DNA of 64,000 bases from Stutzerimonas decontaminans (GCF_000661915.1 NZ_CP007509.1:434001-498000); one strand, 5' to 3'. Counted from the first letter of the stretch, positions 25,984 to 37,444 are shown. The notes: generated from the letters alone by a model not told the origin. Made by a program: numbers and translations.

Positions 25984-26793
25984 TCAGTTGCCGGTCAGAA
26001 CGGCAGCAGCAGTCCGTACGTTAGCCGTCAAATGCTGCGGATTGATAGTGCCGATGATCGCGCCACTGACCCCAGGGTGGCCGAACAGCAACTCGAAGCT
26101 GCGGCGCACCGGGTCGTCGCCTGGCTTGAGGCAGGCGTGGCCGCTGGCCAGGGCTTTCTTGATCAGGATGCCCTTGCCGTGGGCTGCAGCGTAGTCGAGC
26201 ACTGGTCGCTCGGCCTGCTCGTTGAGGTTGTAGGTGACCATCGCGCAGTCGCCTTGTTGCAGCGCCAACAGTCCTCCGTCCACAGTCTTGCCGGAGAGGC
26301 CGTAGCCGAGAATCTTGCCCTCGCGCTTGAGTTCGGCGAGGGTCTGGTAGACCTCGGCGTGCTGCAGGATGTCCAGATCGTTGCCATCGGAATGCACCAG
26401 CACCAGCTCGATGCGGTCGGTGCGCAGACGCTTGAGGCTGCGTTCGACCGAAAAGCGCGTATGGGCGGCAGAAAAGTCGAAGCGCGACTGGCCGTTCTCG
26501 AACTCCTCGCCAACCTTGCTGACGATCACCCACTCCTCGCGCTGGCCGGTCAGCAACGGACCGAGCCGCTCCTCGCTGACGCCGTAGGCCGGGGCGGTAT
26601 CGATCAGGTTGATGCCCAGATCGCGGGCCAGAGCCAGCAGCTGGCTAGCCTGGGTATCGTCGGGAATGGCGAAACCGCTGGGGTATTTCACGCCCTGGTC
26701 GCGGCCCAGCTTCACCGTGCCCAGACCCAGCGGCGAAATGCGCAGGCCGGTGCTGCCCAACGGGCGGTGCAGTTCGTGCAGCGTTGCGTTCAT
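25984..26793 (-). CDS. Aldo/keto reductase
   Basis: The 269-residue TIM-barrel oxidoreductase reduces carbonyls with NAD(P)H. LGLGTVKLG at the N-terminus, DTAPAYGVSEERLG with the conserved Asp and catalytic Tyr, IVSKVG with the Lys, ELVLVHSDG with the His, and the C-terminal SGAIIGTINPQHL cofactor region support this. The start ATG at 26793 overlaps the upstream gene's stop (ATGA); the open frame extends to 27171, but that part is a shadow of the FAD gene. Substrate unknown. It is translationally coupled with the FAD oxidoreductase. Confidence 0.85.
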   Translation of the reverse strand: MNATLHELHRPLGSTGLRISPLGLGTVKLGRDQGVKYPSGFAIPDDTQASQLLALARDLGINLIDTAPAYGVSEERLGPLLTGQREEWVIVSKVGEEFENGQSRFDFSAAHTRFSVERSLKRLRTDRIELVLVHSDGNDLDILQHAEVYQTLAELKREGKILGYGLSGKTVDGGLLALQQGDCAMVTYNLNEQAERPVLDYAAAHGKGILIKKALASGHACLKPGDDPVRRSFELLFGHPGVSGAIIGTINPQHLTANVRTAAAVLTGN

Positions 26794-27965
26794 GGCAGCA
26801 GCCCTTCCCAGAACGGCCCGGTCAGCGGTGGCCGCGGCAGTTCCGGTAGTACGGGATGCTGGCCGGGGCGAATGCCGTCGCGGGCGAGGGCGGCTTCGAC
26901 GCGGTCGGAAAAATCCGGCGACAGCGCCAGCTTGGTTGGCCAGCCGACCAGCAGGCGGCCCTGCTCGGCGAGAAAGGCATTGTCCGGCCGGGCGAGGGCC
27001 GACTGCGCTGGCTCCGCGCGGTCGATGCGCAGCGTGGCCCAATGCGCGGCAGACAGGTCGATCCAGGGCACCAGTTCGGCCAGCTCTTTTTTCGCTACGG
27101 CGATCTGGCTGGCTTCGTCGCGCGCCACGCCGTCGACTTCGGCCAGGTCGCCGCCGAGATACCAGACCCACTCACCATCCGCCGCCGGATGGCTGGTCAC
27201 GGTGATGCGCGGCTTAGTGCCGCCGCCCAGGCAGTGGGCGTAGAGCGGCTTGAGCGTCGGCGCCTTGACGATGACCATGTGCAGCGGGCGGCGCTGCATG
27301 GCCGGTTGTTGCAAGCCGAGCGAAGCGAGCAGCTCCGCCGTCCCGCCACCGGCGCTGAAGACGATGCGCTGGGCGCGGATCTCGCGGCCATCGACGCGCA
27401 GGCCGACCAGCTCGTTGCCATCAAGCAGCGGCTCGACCTGCCGCCCGGCGAGCAGGCTGTCGCCGGCCAATTCGGCCAGGCGGGTAATCAGACTGGGCAC
27501 ATCGAGCACCAGCTCACTGAGGCGGTAGACCTTGCCTTTGAATTTCGGGTGTTGCAGAGCGGGTGGCAGTTCGTCGCCCTTGACCTGACCAACCCGCGAG
27601 CGCACCGCCTTGCTGGCGAAGAAGCTGGTGAGATTGCCGGCCAGGGTGCCGGGCGACCAGAGGTAATGCGCATCGGACAGCAGGCGCACGCCGCTGAGAT
27701 CCAGCTCGCCCTTGCCTTCAAGAGCCTCGCGCCAGCGCCGTGGCATGTCGGCGATGGCTTCGGACGCGCCGGTGAGGGCGCCGCTCAAGGCGTATTTGGT
27801 ACCGCCATGAATGATGCCCTGGGACTTCACGCTCTGCCCGCCGCCCAGCGTTCCCTTGTCCACCAGCAACGTGGCAAAACCTTGTCGGCGCAGGCGCGCG
27901 TTTAGCCACAGGCCGGCGACGCCGCCGCCAACGATCAGGACGTCGGTGCTGAGGGATTCAGGCAT
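26790..27965 (-). CDS. FAD-dependent oxidoreductase (DAO family)
   Basis: The 391-residue protein has the dinucleotide-binding N-terminus DVLIVGGGVAGLWLNARLRRQGF and the glycerol-dehydrogenase/D-amino-acid-oxidase-like layout, with GGGTAELLASLG in the middle and FLAEQGRLLVGWPTK near the C-terminus. SQGIIHGGTKY near residue 50 resembles the L-2-hydroxyglutarate oxidase/GlpD subgroup. The substrate is unknown. Its stop overlaps the aldo/keto reductase start, pointing to a joint redox pathway, and the SMR gene lies 60 bp upstream on the same strand. Confidence 0.82.
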   Translation of the reverse strand: MPESLSTDVLIVGGGVAGLWLNARLRRQGFATLLVDKGTLGGGQSVKSQGIIHGGTKYALSGALTGASEAIADMPRRWREALEGKGELDLSGVRLLSDAHYLWSPGTLAGNLTSFFASKAVRSRVGQVKGDELPPALQHPKFKGKVYRLSELVLDVPSLITRLAELAGDSLLAGRQVEPLLDGNELVGLRVDGREIRAQRIVFSAGGGTAELLASLGLQQPAMQRRPLHMVIVKAPTLKPLYAHCLGGGTKPRITVTSHPAADGEWVWYLGGDLAEVDGVARDEASQIAVAKKELAELVPWIDLSAAHWATLRIDRAEPAQSALARPDNAFLAEQGRLLVGWPTKLALSPDFSDRVEAALARDGIRPGQHPVLPELPRPPLTGPFWEGLLP

Positions 27966-28025
27966 GTGCAGACCTCATACGGGGAAACGGACGCGCAGTA
28001 TAACTGCATGCAGTTCGCGGGGCGC

Positions 28026-28358
28026 TTAGTGGCCGGTGCTGCCGGAGAAGAGCTGAATGACCGCCACGCCAGCGATGATCAGCGCCATGCCGAGCACCGC
28101 CGGCAGGTCCAGGTGCTGGCCATAGATCAGCGCCGCAGCGATGCTGACCAGCACGATGCCCAGGCCCGCCCAGATGGCATAGGCAATCCCCACCGGAATG
28201 GTCTTCACCACCAGCGCCAGCATCCAGAACGACAGGCTGTAGCCGCAAATCACCAGCAACAGTGGCAGCGGGCGGCTGAAGCCGGCGAGGGCTTTCATCG
28301 AAGTGGTGGCGACCACTTCGGCGCAGATGGCGATGGCCAGGTAAACGTAACCGGACAT
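28026..28358 (-). CDS. Small multidrug resistance (SMR) transporter, EmrE-type
   Basis: The 110-residue protein has four transmembrane helices and the usual SMR length. Glu14 in YLAIAICAEVVATTSMK is the essential proton/substrate residue, and the third helix contains VGIAYAIWAGLGIV, typical of EmrE-like exporters. It exchanges protons for cationic drugs or guanidinium compounds across the inner membrane as a dimer. The start is the ATG at 28358 (MSGYVYLAIA); the frame is open further upstream without support. First gene of the minus-strand group, divergent from waaA. Confidence 0.88.
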   Translation of the reverse strand: MSGYVYLAIAICAEVVATTSMKALAGFSRPLPLLLVICGYSLSFWMLALVVKTIPVGIAYAIWAGLGIVLVSIAAALIYGQHLDLPAVLGMALIIAGVAVIQLFSGSTGH

Positions 28359-28476
28359 GGGAAATCCTGATCGGGGACTGGAAGGGTCAACTTCGTTCGG
28401 TCGCGTCCTCGCCAACTAGTTCGCCAGTCGTGGCGGTTGTGGCTCGCCGGCAGGCGGCTTGCTAAGCTCCGCGCCC

Positions 28477-29745
28477 ATGAATCGCACCCTCTATACCCTG
28501 CTGTTCCACCTCGGCCTGCCGCTGGTATTTCTGCGCCTGCTCTGGCGCGCCTGGCGCGCGCCGGCCTACTCCCGTCGTATCGGCGAACGTTTCGCCTTTG
28601 GTTTGCCGCCGCTTCGTCCGGGTGGCATCTGGGTGCATGCGGTATCGGTCGGCGAAAGCATCGCCGCGGCGCCGATGATCCGCGAGCTGATGGCGCGCTA
28701 TCCGCATCTGCCGATCACCGTCACCTGCATGACCCCAACCGGCTCGGAGCGTATCCAGGCACTGTTCGGCGACAGCGTGCAGCACTGCTACCTGCCCTAT
28801 GACCTGCCTTGGGCGGCGGCGCGCTTTCTTGACCGCGTGCGGCCGAAGCTGGCGGTGGTAATGGAGACCGAACTCTGGCCCAACCATATCCATCAGTGCG
28901 CCCGCCGCGGCGTCCCGGTGGCGCTGGCCAATGCGCGCCTGTCCGAGCGCTCGGCCCGCGGTTACGCACGCTTCGCCCGGCTGACCGCGCCGATGCTCGC
29001 CGAGTTGAGCCTGATCGCTGTGCAGACAGAGGCTGAGGCTGAGCGCTTTCGTCAGCTCGGTGCGCGCGATGAGTGCGTCGAGGTGACTGGCTCGATCAAG
29101 TTCGACCTGACCATCGACCCGGCACTGCTGGAGCGTGCCAATAAATTGCGCCAGCAGTGGGCGGCGCTGGAACGGCCATTGTGGATCGCCGCCAGTACAC
29201 ACGCCGGTGAAGACGAGATCATTCTGGCTGCGCATCGCCAGCTGCTCAGCAACCATCCGCGGGCGCTGCTGATCCTGGTTCCCAGGCACCCGGAGCGCTT
29301 CACGTCAGTGTACGAGCTTGCGTGCAAGGAAGAGTTCGTAGCCGTACGGCGCTCGACGGGGGATACGGTCGGCGCCGGCACCCAGGTGCTGGTCGGCGAC
29401 ACCATGGGCGAGCTGCTGTTTCTCTACGCGCTGGCGGATATCGCCTTCGTTGGTGGCAGCCTGGTGCCCAACGGCGGGCACAACCTCCTCGAGCCCGCAG
29501 CGCTGGGCAAGCCGGTGCTCAGTGGCCCGCACCTGTTCAACTTTCTCGAGATATCGGCGCAGTTGCGCGCTGCTGGCGCCCTGCGTGAAGTGCAGGATGC
29601 CGCGCAACTGGCGCAGGCGGTCAGTGAACTCTGGGGCGATCCAGGCGGAACTCAAGCGATGCGCGATGCCGGTCTCGGCGTGCTCAAGGCCAATCAGGGT
29701 GCTCTGGCGCGGCTGCTGGCCGGGTTAGGGCGGCTGCTTAGGTAA
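28477..29745 (+). CDS. waaA: 3-deoxy-D-manno-octulosonic acid (Kdo) transferase WaaA
   Basis: The 422-residue GT30 enzyme has an N-terminal membrane anchor (about 1-22) and transfers Kdo from CMP-Kdo to lipid IVA at the inner membrane. Glu60 in WVHAVSVGESIAAAP is the expected catalytic base. FVGGSLVPNGGHNLLEPAALGKPV and GPHLFNFLEI near the C-terminus are the CMP-Kdo site. ATG 28477 is used; upstream in-frame codons from 28459 are not conserved. It stands alone, convergent with tolC. Confidence 0.95.
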   Translation: MNRTLYTLLFHLGLPLVFLRLLWRAWRAPAYSRRIGERFAFGLPPLRPGGIWVHAVSVGESIAAAPMIRELMARYPHLPITVTCMTPTGSERIQALFGDSVQHCYLPYDLPWAAARFLDRVRPKLAVVMETELWPNHIHQCARRGVPVALANARLSERSARGYARFARLTAPMLAELSLIAVQTEAEAERFRQLGARDECVEVTGSIKFDLTIDPALLERANKLRQQWAALERPLWIAASTHAGEDEIILAAHRQLLSNHPRALLILVPRHPERFTSVYELACKEEFVAVRRSTGDTVGAGTQVLVGDTMGELLFLYALADIAFVGGSLVPNGGHNLLEPAALGKPVLSGPHLFNFLEISAQLRAAGALREVQDAAQLAQAVSELWGDPGGTQAMRDAGLGVLKANQGALARLLAGLGRLLR

Positions 29746-29855
29746 TTTGACCGGGCGGATTCGGCGTCAGGCCGCCATGTTCGGCGCGGGATGCTTTTGA
29801 TAGTTTTCCCGCCCCAGGCAGCTCAACGCTAGAGTTTTAACCGTTGGGCTCTCGC

Positions 29856-29904
29856 ACAGGTGCATGAAGGTATCGCTACGCTGCCCGGCCGATCATGCAC
29901 CTGT
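29856..29904. terminator. 12-bp perfect inverted repeat between convergent waaA and tolC
   Basis: ACAGGTGCATGA (29856-29867) and TCATGCACCTGT (29893-29904) are exact inverse complements separated by 25 nt, followed on the plus strand by TTTC. The place, between two convergent stops, suits a bidirectional terminator, though the loop is long and the T-run short. A protein-binding palindrome is the alternative. Confidence 0.4.
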
Positions 29905-29918
29905 TTCTCCTCCGTCGC

Positions 29919-31373
29919 TCAGTAATCGATCCGCACCGGCTGGCCGATGGTCTGCGGCAGGTCCGGCGGCAGGAAGTCGGTGTCCGGGTTGTAGTCGGGC
30001 TTCAGGTACGCCGCCAGCTGCTGCAGGTCGTCCGGGTTGAGTGTGCCGGCGGCCTGTTTCAGGCGCAGGTTGTCGAGGATGTAGTCGTAGCGGGCGTTGT
30101 TGTAGTCGCGAACGGCGGCGTACAGGCGGCGCTGGGTGTCGAGTACGTCGACGATGTTGCGCGTGCCGACCTGATAGCCGATCTCCGTCGCCTCCAGCGC
30201 GCTCTGGTTGGAGATGATCGACTGCCGGCGAGCCTCGACCTGTTCGATATCGGTGTTCACCGCCCGATGCAGATTGCGTGTGGATTCGACCACCTGGCGG
30301 CGCAGGCTCTCGCGCTGCTGCTCGCTCTGGCTGAGCTGGTAATAGGCCTCGCGACTCTGCGAGGTGGTCAGGCCGCCGCTGTAGAGCGGGATGTTCAGCT
30401 GCAGGCCGATGCTGCGTTGCTCGACGTCACCGGTGTAGCGCGGCATGTCGAAGCCCGGGATGTTCTGGCTGTTGCTGAAGCCCAGTGCGTCGTTGTCGCC
30501 CTTGCGATAGGACGCCACTGCATCGAGCGTCGGTGCATGGCCGGAGCGGCGCTGGCGCAGGGTTTCCTCGGCCGCGGTCACCGCGTAATTGACCGCCAGC
30601 AGGTTTAGGTTTTGCCGCGTCGCGGTATCTACCCAGGCCTTGGCCTCGTTCGGCACCGGGGCCAGCACCGGCAGGGTGTGGCGGATGCCTTCGAGGGCGA
30701 TGTATTCGCGGTTGGTCAGGGTGTACAGCGCCTGGAAGGCGTCTTCGACCTGGCGTTGGGCGATGGAGCGATTGGCCCGGGCGGTATCGAACCCGGCCTG
30801 GGCTTCGAGCACGTCGGTCTTGTCGGAGAGACCGACTTCGAAGCGCTCGTTGGCCTGGTCGAGCTGGCGCTTGAACGCGGCTTCCTCGGCCTTTACCGCG
30901 GCCAGATTGTCCTGCGCGCGCAGCACGGCGAAGTAGGCCTGGGCGCTCTGCAAAATCAGGTCCTGTTCGGCAATCGAGTATTCGATCGCAGCCTGCTCGC
31001 TGACAGCCTCCGCAGCCTTGAGCTGGAACCAGCGGTCGGCACGGAAGATCGGCTGGCTCAGCGTTGCCTGATAGGCGGTGCCGCTGCGCGACAGCGAGGT
31101 GGAGCCCATGCTGGTGTCAACGTCCGTTTCGGTGTCGCTCAGCTCGGCGCCGGCGCTGAGGTTGGGCAGCAGCCCGGCCCGCGCCTGCGGCACGATTTCC
31201 TGGCGGGCGCGAAACTGCGCGCGCGCTGCAGCCAGATCGGCGTTGTTGTTGACGGCTTGCTGATAGACGCTGACCAGGTCGGTCTTGCTGGCGAGCGGGA
31301 CGGTTTCCTGTGCCCAGGCTGCTCCGGCGGTGAGGGAGGCCACGGCGAGAGCCAGGGGGAGTCTGCGCAGCAT
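29919..31373 (-). CDS. tolC: TolC-family outer membrane efflux protein
   Basis: The 484-residue outer-membrane channel has a signal peptide (residues 1-21, MLRRLPLALAVASLTAGAAWA, cleaved before QE) and two internally repeated OEP halves rich in coiled-coil helix (YQQAVNNNADLAAARAQFRARQE and the second-half copy beginning TRQNLNLLAVNYAVTAAEE). It forms the exit duct for type I secretion and RND/ABC efflux. ATG 31373 fits the signal peptide; a start at 31406 would only add uncharacteristic residues. It resembles PA4974 (opmH). Divergent from thiC. Confidence 0.92.
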   Translation of the reverse strand: MLRRLPLALAVASLTAGAAWAQETVPLASKTDLVSVYQQAVNNNADLAAARAQFRARQEIVPQARAGLLPNLSAGAELSDTETDVDTSMGSTSLSRSGTAYQATLSQPIFRADRWFQLKAAEAVSEQAAIEYSIAEQDLILQSAQAYFAVLRAQDNLAAVKAEEAAFKRQLDQANERFEVGLSDKTDVLEAQAGFDTARANRSIAQRQVEDAFQALYTLTNREYIALEGIRHTLPVLAPVPNEAKAWVDTATRQNLNLLAVNYAVTAAEETLRQRRSGHAPTLDAVASYRKGDNDALGFSNSQNIPGFDMPRYTGDVEQRSIGLQLNIPLYSGGLTTSQSREAYYQLSQSEQQRESLRRQVVESTRNLHRAVNTDIEQVEARRQSIISNQSALEATEIGYQVGTRNIVDVLDTQRRLYAAVRDYNNARYDYILDNLRLKQAAGTLNPDDLQQLAAYLKPDYNPDTDFLPPDLPQTIGQPVRIDY

Positions 31374-33636
<2,263 letters not shown>

Positions 33637-33656
33637 CCAGCTGCCTGTAGGTGAGC

Positions 33657-33688
33657 CGAAGCGGGCCGGCAGATGCCGGCCCGCTTCG
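33657..33688. terminator. Strong hairpin between convergent thiC and the lipoprotein gene
   Basis: CGAAGCGGGCCGGCA (33657-33671) and TGCCGGCCCGCTTCG (33674-33688) are fully complementary over 15 bp around a minimal loop. It lies 20 bp after thiC and 6 bp before the stop of the convergent lipoprotein gene, so it can serve both as terminator. There is no T-tract, but the stem is exceptionally stable. Confidence 0.65.
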
Positions 33689-33693
33689 TATCC

Positions 33694-34431
33694 TCAGAGA
33701 TATTCCGGCTTCAGAATGCCCTTGAGCTGTTCATGGGGAATGAACAGCTCGGGGTGACCGCTCGAGTAGGGTGCAATGCTGTAGACGTCGTACTTGAGCA
33801 GCACGCTGTCTTTCAGTAGTGCGATGTTTGCGGTCTGCTGGAAGGGCCAGAAGTCGACGAACTCGGCGTCCTGGGCATGGCCGTTCTCCACCAGCCAACG
33901 CTGGTGCGCTTGGCGCGCGACGCGCCAGAAGCTGCCTTCCTGTCCCGGAATCAGCAGGTCTTCCAGGCGCAGCTCGCGGTTCTGCTCGCGATCGTAATTG
34001 ATGAAGCCGCGCCCAGGCATGCCGTGGGCGCCACCGACATACAGATAGCTGGAAAGCTCGACGATCAGAATGTTGCGGTGCTGGTCACGCAGCTTGGCTT
34101 GCAGGTAGCTGCTCCAGCCCGGTTCCGCCGTGCTCAAGAAGCGTTGTTGGTAGCTCTGCAGCGTCTCGGGCAGCCGATCATCCGGGCCATTGATGGTCAT
34201 CCGGCGCAGGCGCGCGTCGATGAGGCGATCTAGTTCGGGCTCGTCGGCGAAGGTCAGGGTGTCGATGTTGACCAGCGGACAGTTTTCCCCTTCACAACCC
34301 GTGGGTCGTTGTTCGGTGACGGTCTGGCGGACCTCTACCGGGCGTTCCGATGCAAAGTGCTGACAGCCGCCGAGCAGCGCGACAAGGCTGCTCAGCATGA
34401 TGAGATGGCGGATGTATCTGATGGGAATCAT
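33694..34431 (-). CDS. DUF3298/RsiV-like lipoprotein
   Basis: The 245-residue protein has a lipoprotein signal peptide, IMLSSLVALLGGC, with Cys23 as the lipidated residue, so it is exported and probably sorted to the outer membrane. SSYLYVGGAHGMPGRGFINYD followed by ELRLEDLL is the DUF3298 motif, seen in RsiV-type anti-sigma factors and in many envelope proteins. The ATG at 34431 is chosen for its upstream GGAAGA; the ATG at 34446 is possible. The function is not established; the same position is held by PA4972 in P. aeruginosa, by memory. Confidence 0.78.
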   Translation of the reverse strand: MIPIRYIRHLIMLSSLVALLGGCQHFASERPVEVRQTVTEQRPTGCEGENCPLVNIDTLTFADEPELDRLIDARLRRMTINGPDDRLPETLQSYQQRFLSTAEPGWSSYLQAKLRDQHRNILIVELSSYLYVGGAHGMPGRGFINYDREQNRELRLEDLLIPGQEGSFWRVARQAHQRWLVENGHAQDAEFVDFWPFQQTANIALLKDSVLLKYDVYSIAPYSSGHPELFIPHEQLKGILKPEYL

Positions 34432-34645
34432 GGTTCTTCCAGACATGGCAGTGCGCTTTCGAGTGCCGGTCCCACCCGAAGTTCGTGTTTCCGGCTGGTG
34501 GAGCCTTCTTCGGTTACGGTGGTCTGCAAAGGGCTGCGCCAGAGACAACGCCGCGCTAGGATGACGGCAAAACCGCTCACGATGTGACGGTTGCAGTCGT
34601 TCGCCGCCGTGCTCGGCGCGGATCAAACCGATATGAGTGGTGCCC

Positions 34646-35263
34646 ATGAGCGAGACCTTCAAACCCGGCCCGGATGATGTCCATATCCTCCGACGAGAGC
34701 AATGCTTCAGCGGGTTCTACCGCCTGGAGCGGCTGCATCTGCGTCATCGGCAGTTCGACGGAAGCATGGGTTCAGAGCTGAGCCGAGAGCTGTTCGTGCG
34801 TCACGATGCTGTTTGCGTACTGCCCTACGATCCGCAGCGCGACCAGGTGGTATTGATCGAACAGTTCCGCGTCGGTGCGCTGGGCAAGGCCGAGAACCCC
34901 TGGCTGATCGAGCTGGTGGCAGGACTGATCGACAAGGATGAATCACCCGAAGAGGTCGCGCGACGTGAGGCGATCGAAGAGGCCGGGCTGGAGCTGGGCG
35001 AGCTTTGGCCCGTCAGTCAGTACTTTCCGTCACCTGGCGGCAGCGACGAACGGGTATACCTGTATGTCGGTCGTTGCGACAGTGCCGGGGCCGACGGAGT
35101 GTTTGGCCTGGCGGAAGAGGGCGAGGACATTCGGGTGCATGTCTGGTCGCTGCAGGAGGCACTCCGCGCCGTGAATGAGGGTCGTATCGACAATGCGGCC
35201 AGCATCATTGCACTGCAGTGGCTGGCTTTGAATCGCGAGCAGGTGCGGGGGGCGTGGACATGA
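34646..35263 (+). CDS. nudF: ADP-ribose pyrophosphatase NudF
   Basis: The 205-residue Nudix hydrolase cleaves ADP-ribose to AMP and ribose-5-phosphate. The Nudix box spans residues 93-115 (G93, E99, R107-E108, E111-E112, G114), preceded by PWLIELVAG and followed by PSPGGSDERVYLYVG, which is typical for the ADPRase subgroup. The start is ATG 34646; the GTG at 34637 is unlikely. Its stop overlaps the ATG of the next gene (ATGA at 35260), beginning the conserved nudF-DUF1249-cpdA-yqiA-parE series known in E. coli and Pseudomonas. Confidence 0.93.
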   Translation: MSETFKPGPDDVHILRREQCFSGFYRLERLHLRHRQFDGSMGSELSRELFVRHDAVCVLPYDPQRDQVVLIEQFRVGALGKAENPWLIELVAGLIDKDESPEEVARREAIEEAGLELGELWPVSQYFPSPGGSDERVYLYVGRCDSAGADGVFGLAEEGEDIRVHVWSLQEALRAVNEGRIDNAASIIALQWLALNREQVRGAWT

Positions 35264-35706
35264 GAAAGACGCGCGAGCGATACCGAGTCGACTTGCTCGA
35301 ACTGCAGTCGGCATGCGAGGCCAATTACCTGCGTCTGATGCGCCTGCTGCCGAGCATGCGCAACGGCTGCGAGGCACGCCGCATCGCCATCAGCCAGGGC
35401 GACATGTTGCTCGGTGTGCTGGTGCTCGAGGTGCTTGAGAGCTGTCCCTACACCACGACCTTGCAGGTCAGTCAGGAGAATTGCCTGACCTGGTTGCCGG
35501 TGCCGAAGATGGAGGTGCGGGTATATCACGATGCACGCATGGCCGAAGTCATTCGTGCCGAGAATGCGCGGCGTTTCCGCGGCATCTATCACTACCCCAA
35601 CGCGCAGATGCACCAGCCGGACGAGAAGAACCAGCTCAATCTGTTCCTCGGCGAGTGGCTGGGCCACTGTCTGGCCTGCGGGCACGAACTTGAACCGGTA
35701 CTCTGA
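35260..35706 (+). CDS. yqiB: DUF1249 protein (YqiB-like)
   Basis: The 148-residue cytosolic protein has the DUF1249 pattern: YRVDLLELQSACEANYLRLMRLLP at the N-terminus, WLPVPKMEVRVYHDARMAEV and YHYPNAQMHQPDEKNQLN towards the end. Its biochemical role is unknown. It is translationally coupled to nudF through an ATGA overlap, and its neighbours nudF, cpdA and yqiA are the usual partners in gamma-proteobacteria. Confidence 0.88.
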   Translation: MRKTRERYRVDLLELQSACEANYLRLMRLLPSMRNGCEARRIAISQGDMLLGVLVLEVLESCPYTTTLQVSQENCLTWLPVPKMEVRVYHDARMAEVIRAENARRFRGIYHYPNAQMHQPDEKNQLNLFLGEWLGHCLACGHELEPVL

Positions 35707-35858
35707 TTTCCCTTCGCCACGCATAGCGGACCGCTGTTCGCATCGCTCTCCTTGAAGGTATGCCGCGCGGTTCTGTGACCCAGGCCCGCTTCCGAGGTTT
35801 ACCCCCCCGCCGGGCTCCCACCATAATTCCGTTGCGATTTAGCTCAAGGAGAAGGGCA

Positions 35859-36671
35859 TTGCCTGGTGCGTCCCTGACTGTTGAAGATTCGGTTCTGCTG
35901 GTGCAGCTCACCGACAGCCATCTGTTTGCCGAAGCGGACGGCAAGCTGCTGGGCATGAATACCTGTGACAGCCTGGAACGGGTGGTCGAGCTGGCCATCG
36001 ACGAGCAGCCACGCATCGACCTGATCCTGGCCACCGGCGACCTGTCGCAGGATGGCTCAGTGGCGTCGTACCAGCGGTTTCGCAGGCTTGCCGAGCGCAT
36101 CGAAGCGCCAGCGCGCTGGTGCCCGGGGAACCACGATGAGTTGGCGGCAATGCGTGAGGCTTGCCGTGGCAGTGCGCTGATGGAGCCGCTGCTGGAGATC
36201 GGCGGCTGGCGGGTGGTAATGCTCGATACGCTGGTGGCTGGCTCGGTATTCGGCATGCTCCGCGGCGACCAGCTGGAGCTGCTCGATCGTGCGCTGAGCG
36301 AGGCGCCTGACCATCATCATCTGATCTGCCTGCACCACCATCCCGTGTCCATTGGCAGCCGCTGGATGGACACCATCGGGCTGCGCAATCCTGATGCCCT
36401 GTTCGAGGTGCTCGATCGTCACCGCAACGTACGTGCCTTGCTCTGGGGCCATATTCACCAGGAGTTTGATCACTGGCGCAACGGCGTGCGCCTGCTGGCG
36501 TCGCCATCCACCGGCGTGCAGTTCACTCCGCAGAGTGAAGATTTCCAAGTGGACAGCGTGGCGCCGGGTTATCGCTGGTTGCGGCTGCATAACGATGGGC
36601 GGCTGGAAACAGCGGTTTCCCGCGTCAGCGGTATCGAGTTCGAAATCGATTACAGCGTGAAAGGCTATTGA
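35859..36671 (+). CDS. cpdA: 3',5'-cyclic-AMP phosphodiesterase CpdA
   Basis: The 270-residue metallophosphoesterase lowers intracellular cAMP and hence Vfr/CRP activity. Metal-binding motifs are all present: QLTDSHLF (D-x-H), ATGDLSQDG, CPGNHDE, HHHP and LWGHIHQEFD. TTG 35859 is proposed as start because AAGGAG (35846-35851) lies 7 bases upstream and the length matches the P. aeruginosa enzyme; the ATG at 35760 would add 33 residues without resemblance. It lies 152 bp after the DUF1249 gene. Confidence 0.9.
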   Translation: MPGASLTVEDSVLLVQLTDSHLFAEADGKLLGMNTCDSLERVVELAIDEQPRIDLILATGDLSQDGSVASYQRFRRLAERIEAPARWCPGNHDELAAMREACRGSALMEPLLEIGGWRVVMLDTLVAGSVFGMLRGDQLELLDRALSEAPDHHHLICLHHHPVSIGSRWMDTIGLRNPDALFEVLDRHRNVRALLWGHIHQEFDHWRNGVRLLASPSTGVQFTPQSEDFQVDSVAPGYRWLRLHNDGRLETAVSRVSGIEFEIDYSVKGY

Positions 36672-36838
36672 GGGCCCTGCAGCAGGTGAGAGAGTGCGGC
36701 GAGCCAGGGTGCCGGGCTGCAGCGAAGCGTTTCTGCGTGTTTCCTGCGCGTCGACACTCTTGCAGCGCTCTTTGCCGGTCTGCTTGCAGATGACAGCGTG
36801 TGCCTTGTAGCCTTGCGGTTTTTCTATGGGCTGTATCG

Positions 36839-37444
36839 ATGTCCAGTGATTCGCCTTCAATCCTTTATATCCACGGTCTCAACAGCTCTCCGCTTTCGCA
36901 GAAGGCGAGTCAGCTGTCCGCTGCGTTGAGCAAGCTCGGCATGGCCGAACGGCTCCGGGTTCCCGCGCTGCATCATCACCCACGACAGGCCATAGCCCAG
37001 CTCGAGGCGTGCGTCGTCGAGCTCGGGCGGCCGCTGCTGGTCGGCAGCTCGCTTGGCGGCTACTATGCGACGCACCTCGCCGAGCGGCATGACCTGAGGG
37101 CATTGCTGATCAATCCGGCGGTGACACCGCACCGCCGCTTCGACGGTTACCTCGGTCCGCAGACGAACCTGTATAGCGGGGAAATCTGGGAGCTGACCGA
37201 GGATCACGTGGCGGCGTTGGCGGAGCTCGAAACCGCACCGCCGCAGGACGCAGAGCGTTATCAGGTCTGGTTGCAGGCGGGCGATGAAACGCTGGATTAC
37301 CGTGATGCCGCTCAGTTCTATCGTGGCTGTGCGCTGCGTATTCAGGCCGGCGGCGATCATGGCTTTCAGGGGTTCGCCGAGCGCTTGCCGGCACTACTGG
37401 CCTTTGCCGGTTTTGAGCCGCAGATTTGGCTGGAACAGCTCTGA
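36839..37444 (+). CDS. yqiA: YqiA-type alpha/beta-hydrolase esterase
   Basis: The 201-residue esterase has ILYIHGLNSSPLSQKA (oxyanion region), nucleophile elbow VGSSLGGYYAT with Ser in GSSLGG, and AGGDHGFQGFAERLP supplying the catalytic His. It hydrolyses short acyl esters in vitro in E. coli; the natural substrate is unknown. ATG 36839 (MSSDSP) fits homologue length; the frame is open from 36800 without a good ribosome site. Located between cpdA and parE as in most relatives. Confidence 0.88.
   Translation: MSSDSPSILYIHGLNSSPLSQKASQLSAALSKLGMAERLRVPALHHHPRQAIAQLEACVVELGRPLLVGSSLGGYYATHLAERHDLRALLINPAVTPHRRFDGYLGPQTNLYSGEIWELTEDHVAALAELETAPPQDAERYQVWLQAGDETLDYRDAAQFYRGCALRIQAGGDHGFQGFAERLPALLAFAGFEPQIWLEQL

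Noticed and set aside
25960..27905. Two long plus-strand frames (427 and 349 codons) across the aldo/keto reductase and FAD genes
   Set aside because: The opposite strand carries recognisable enzymes with ATGA coupling; the plus-strand products have no family features.
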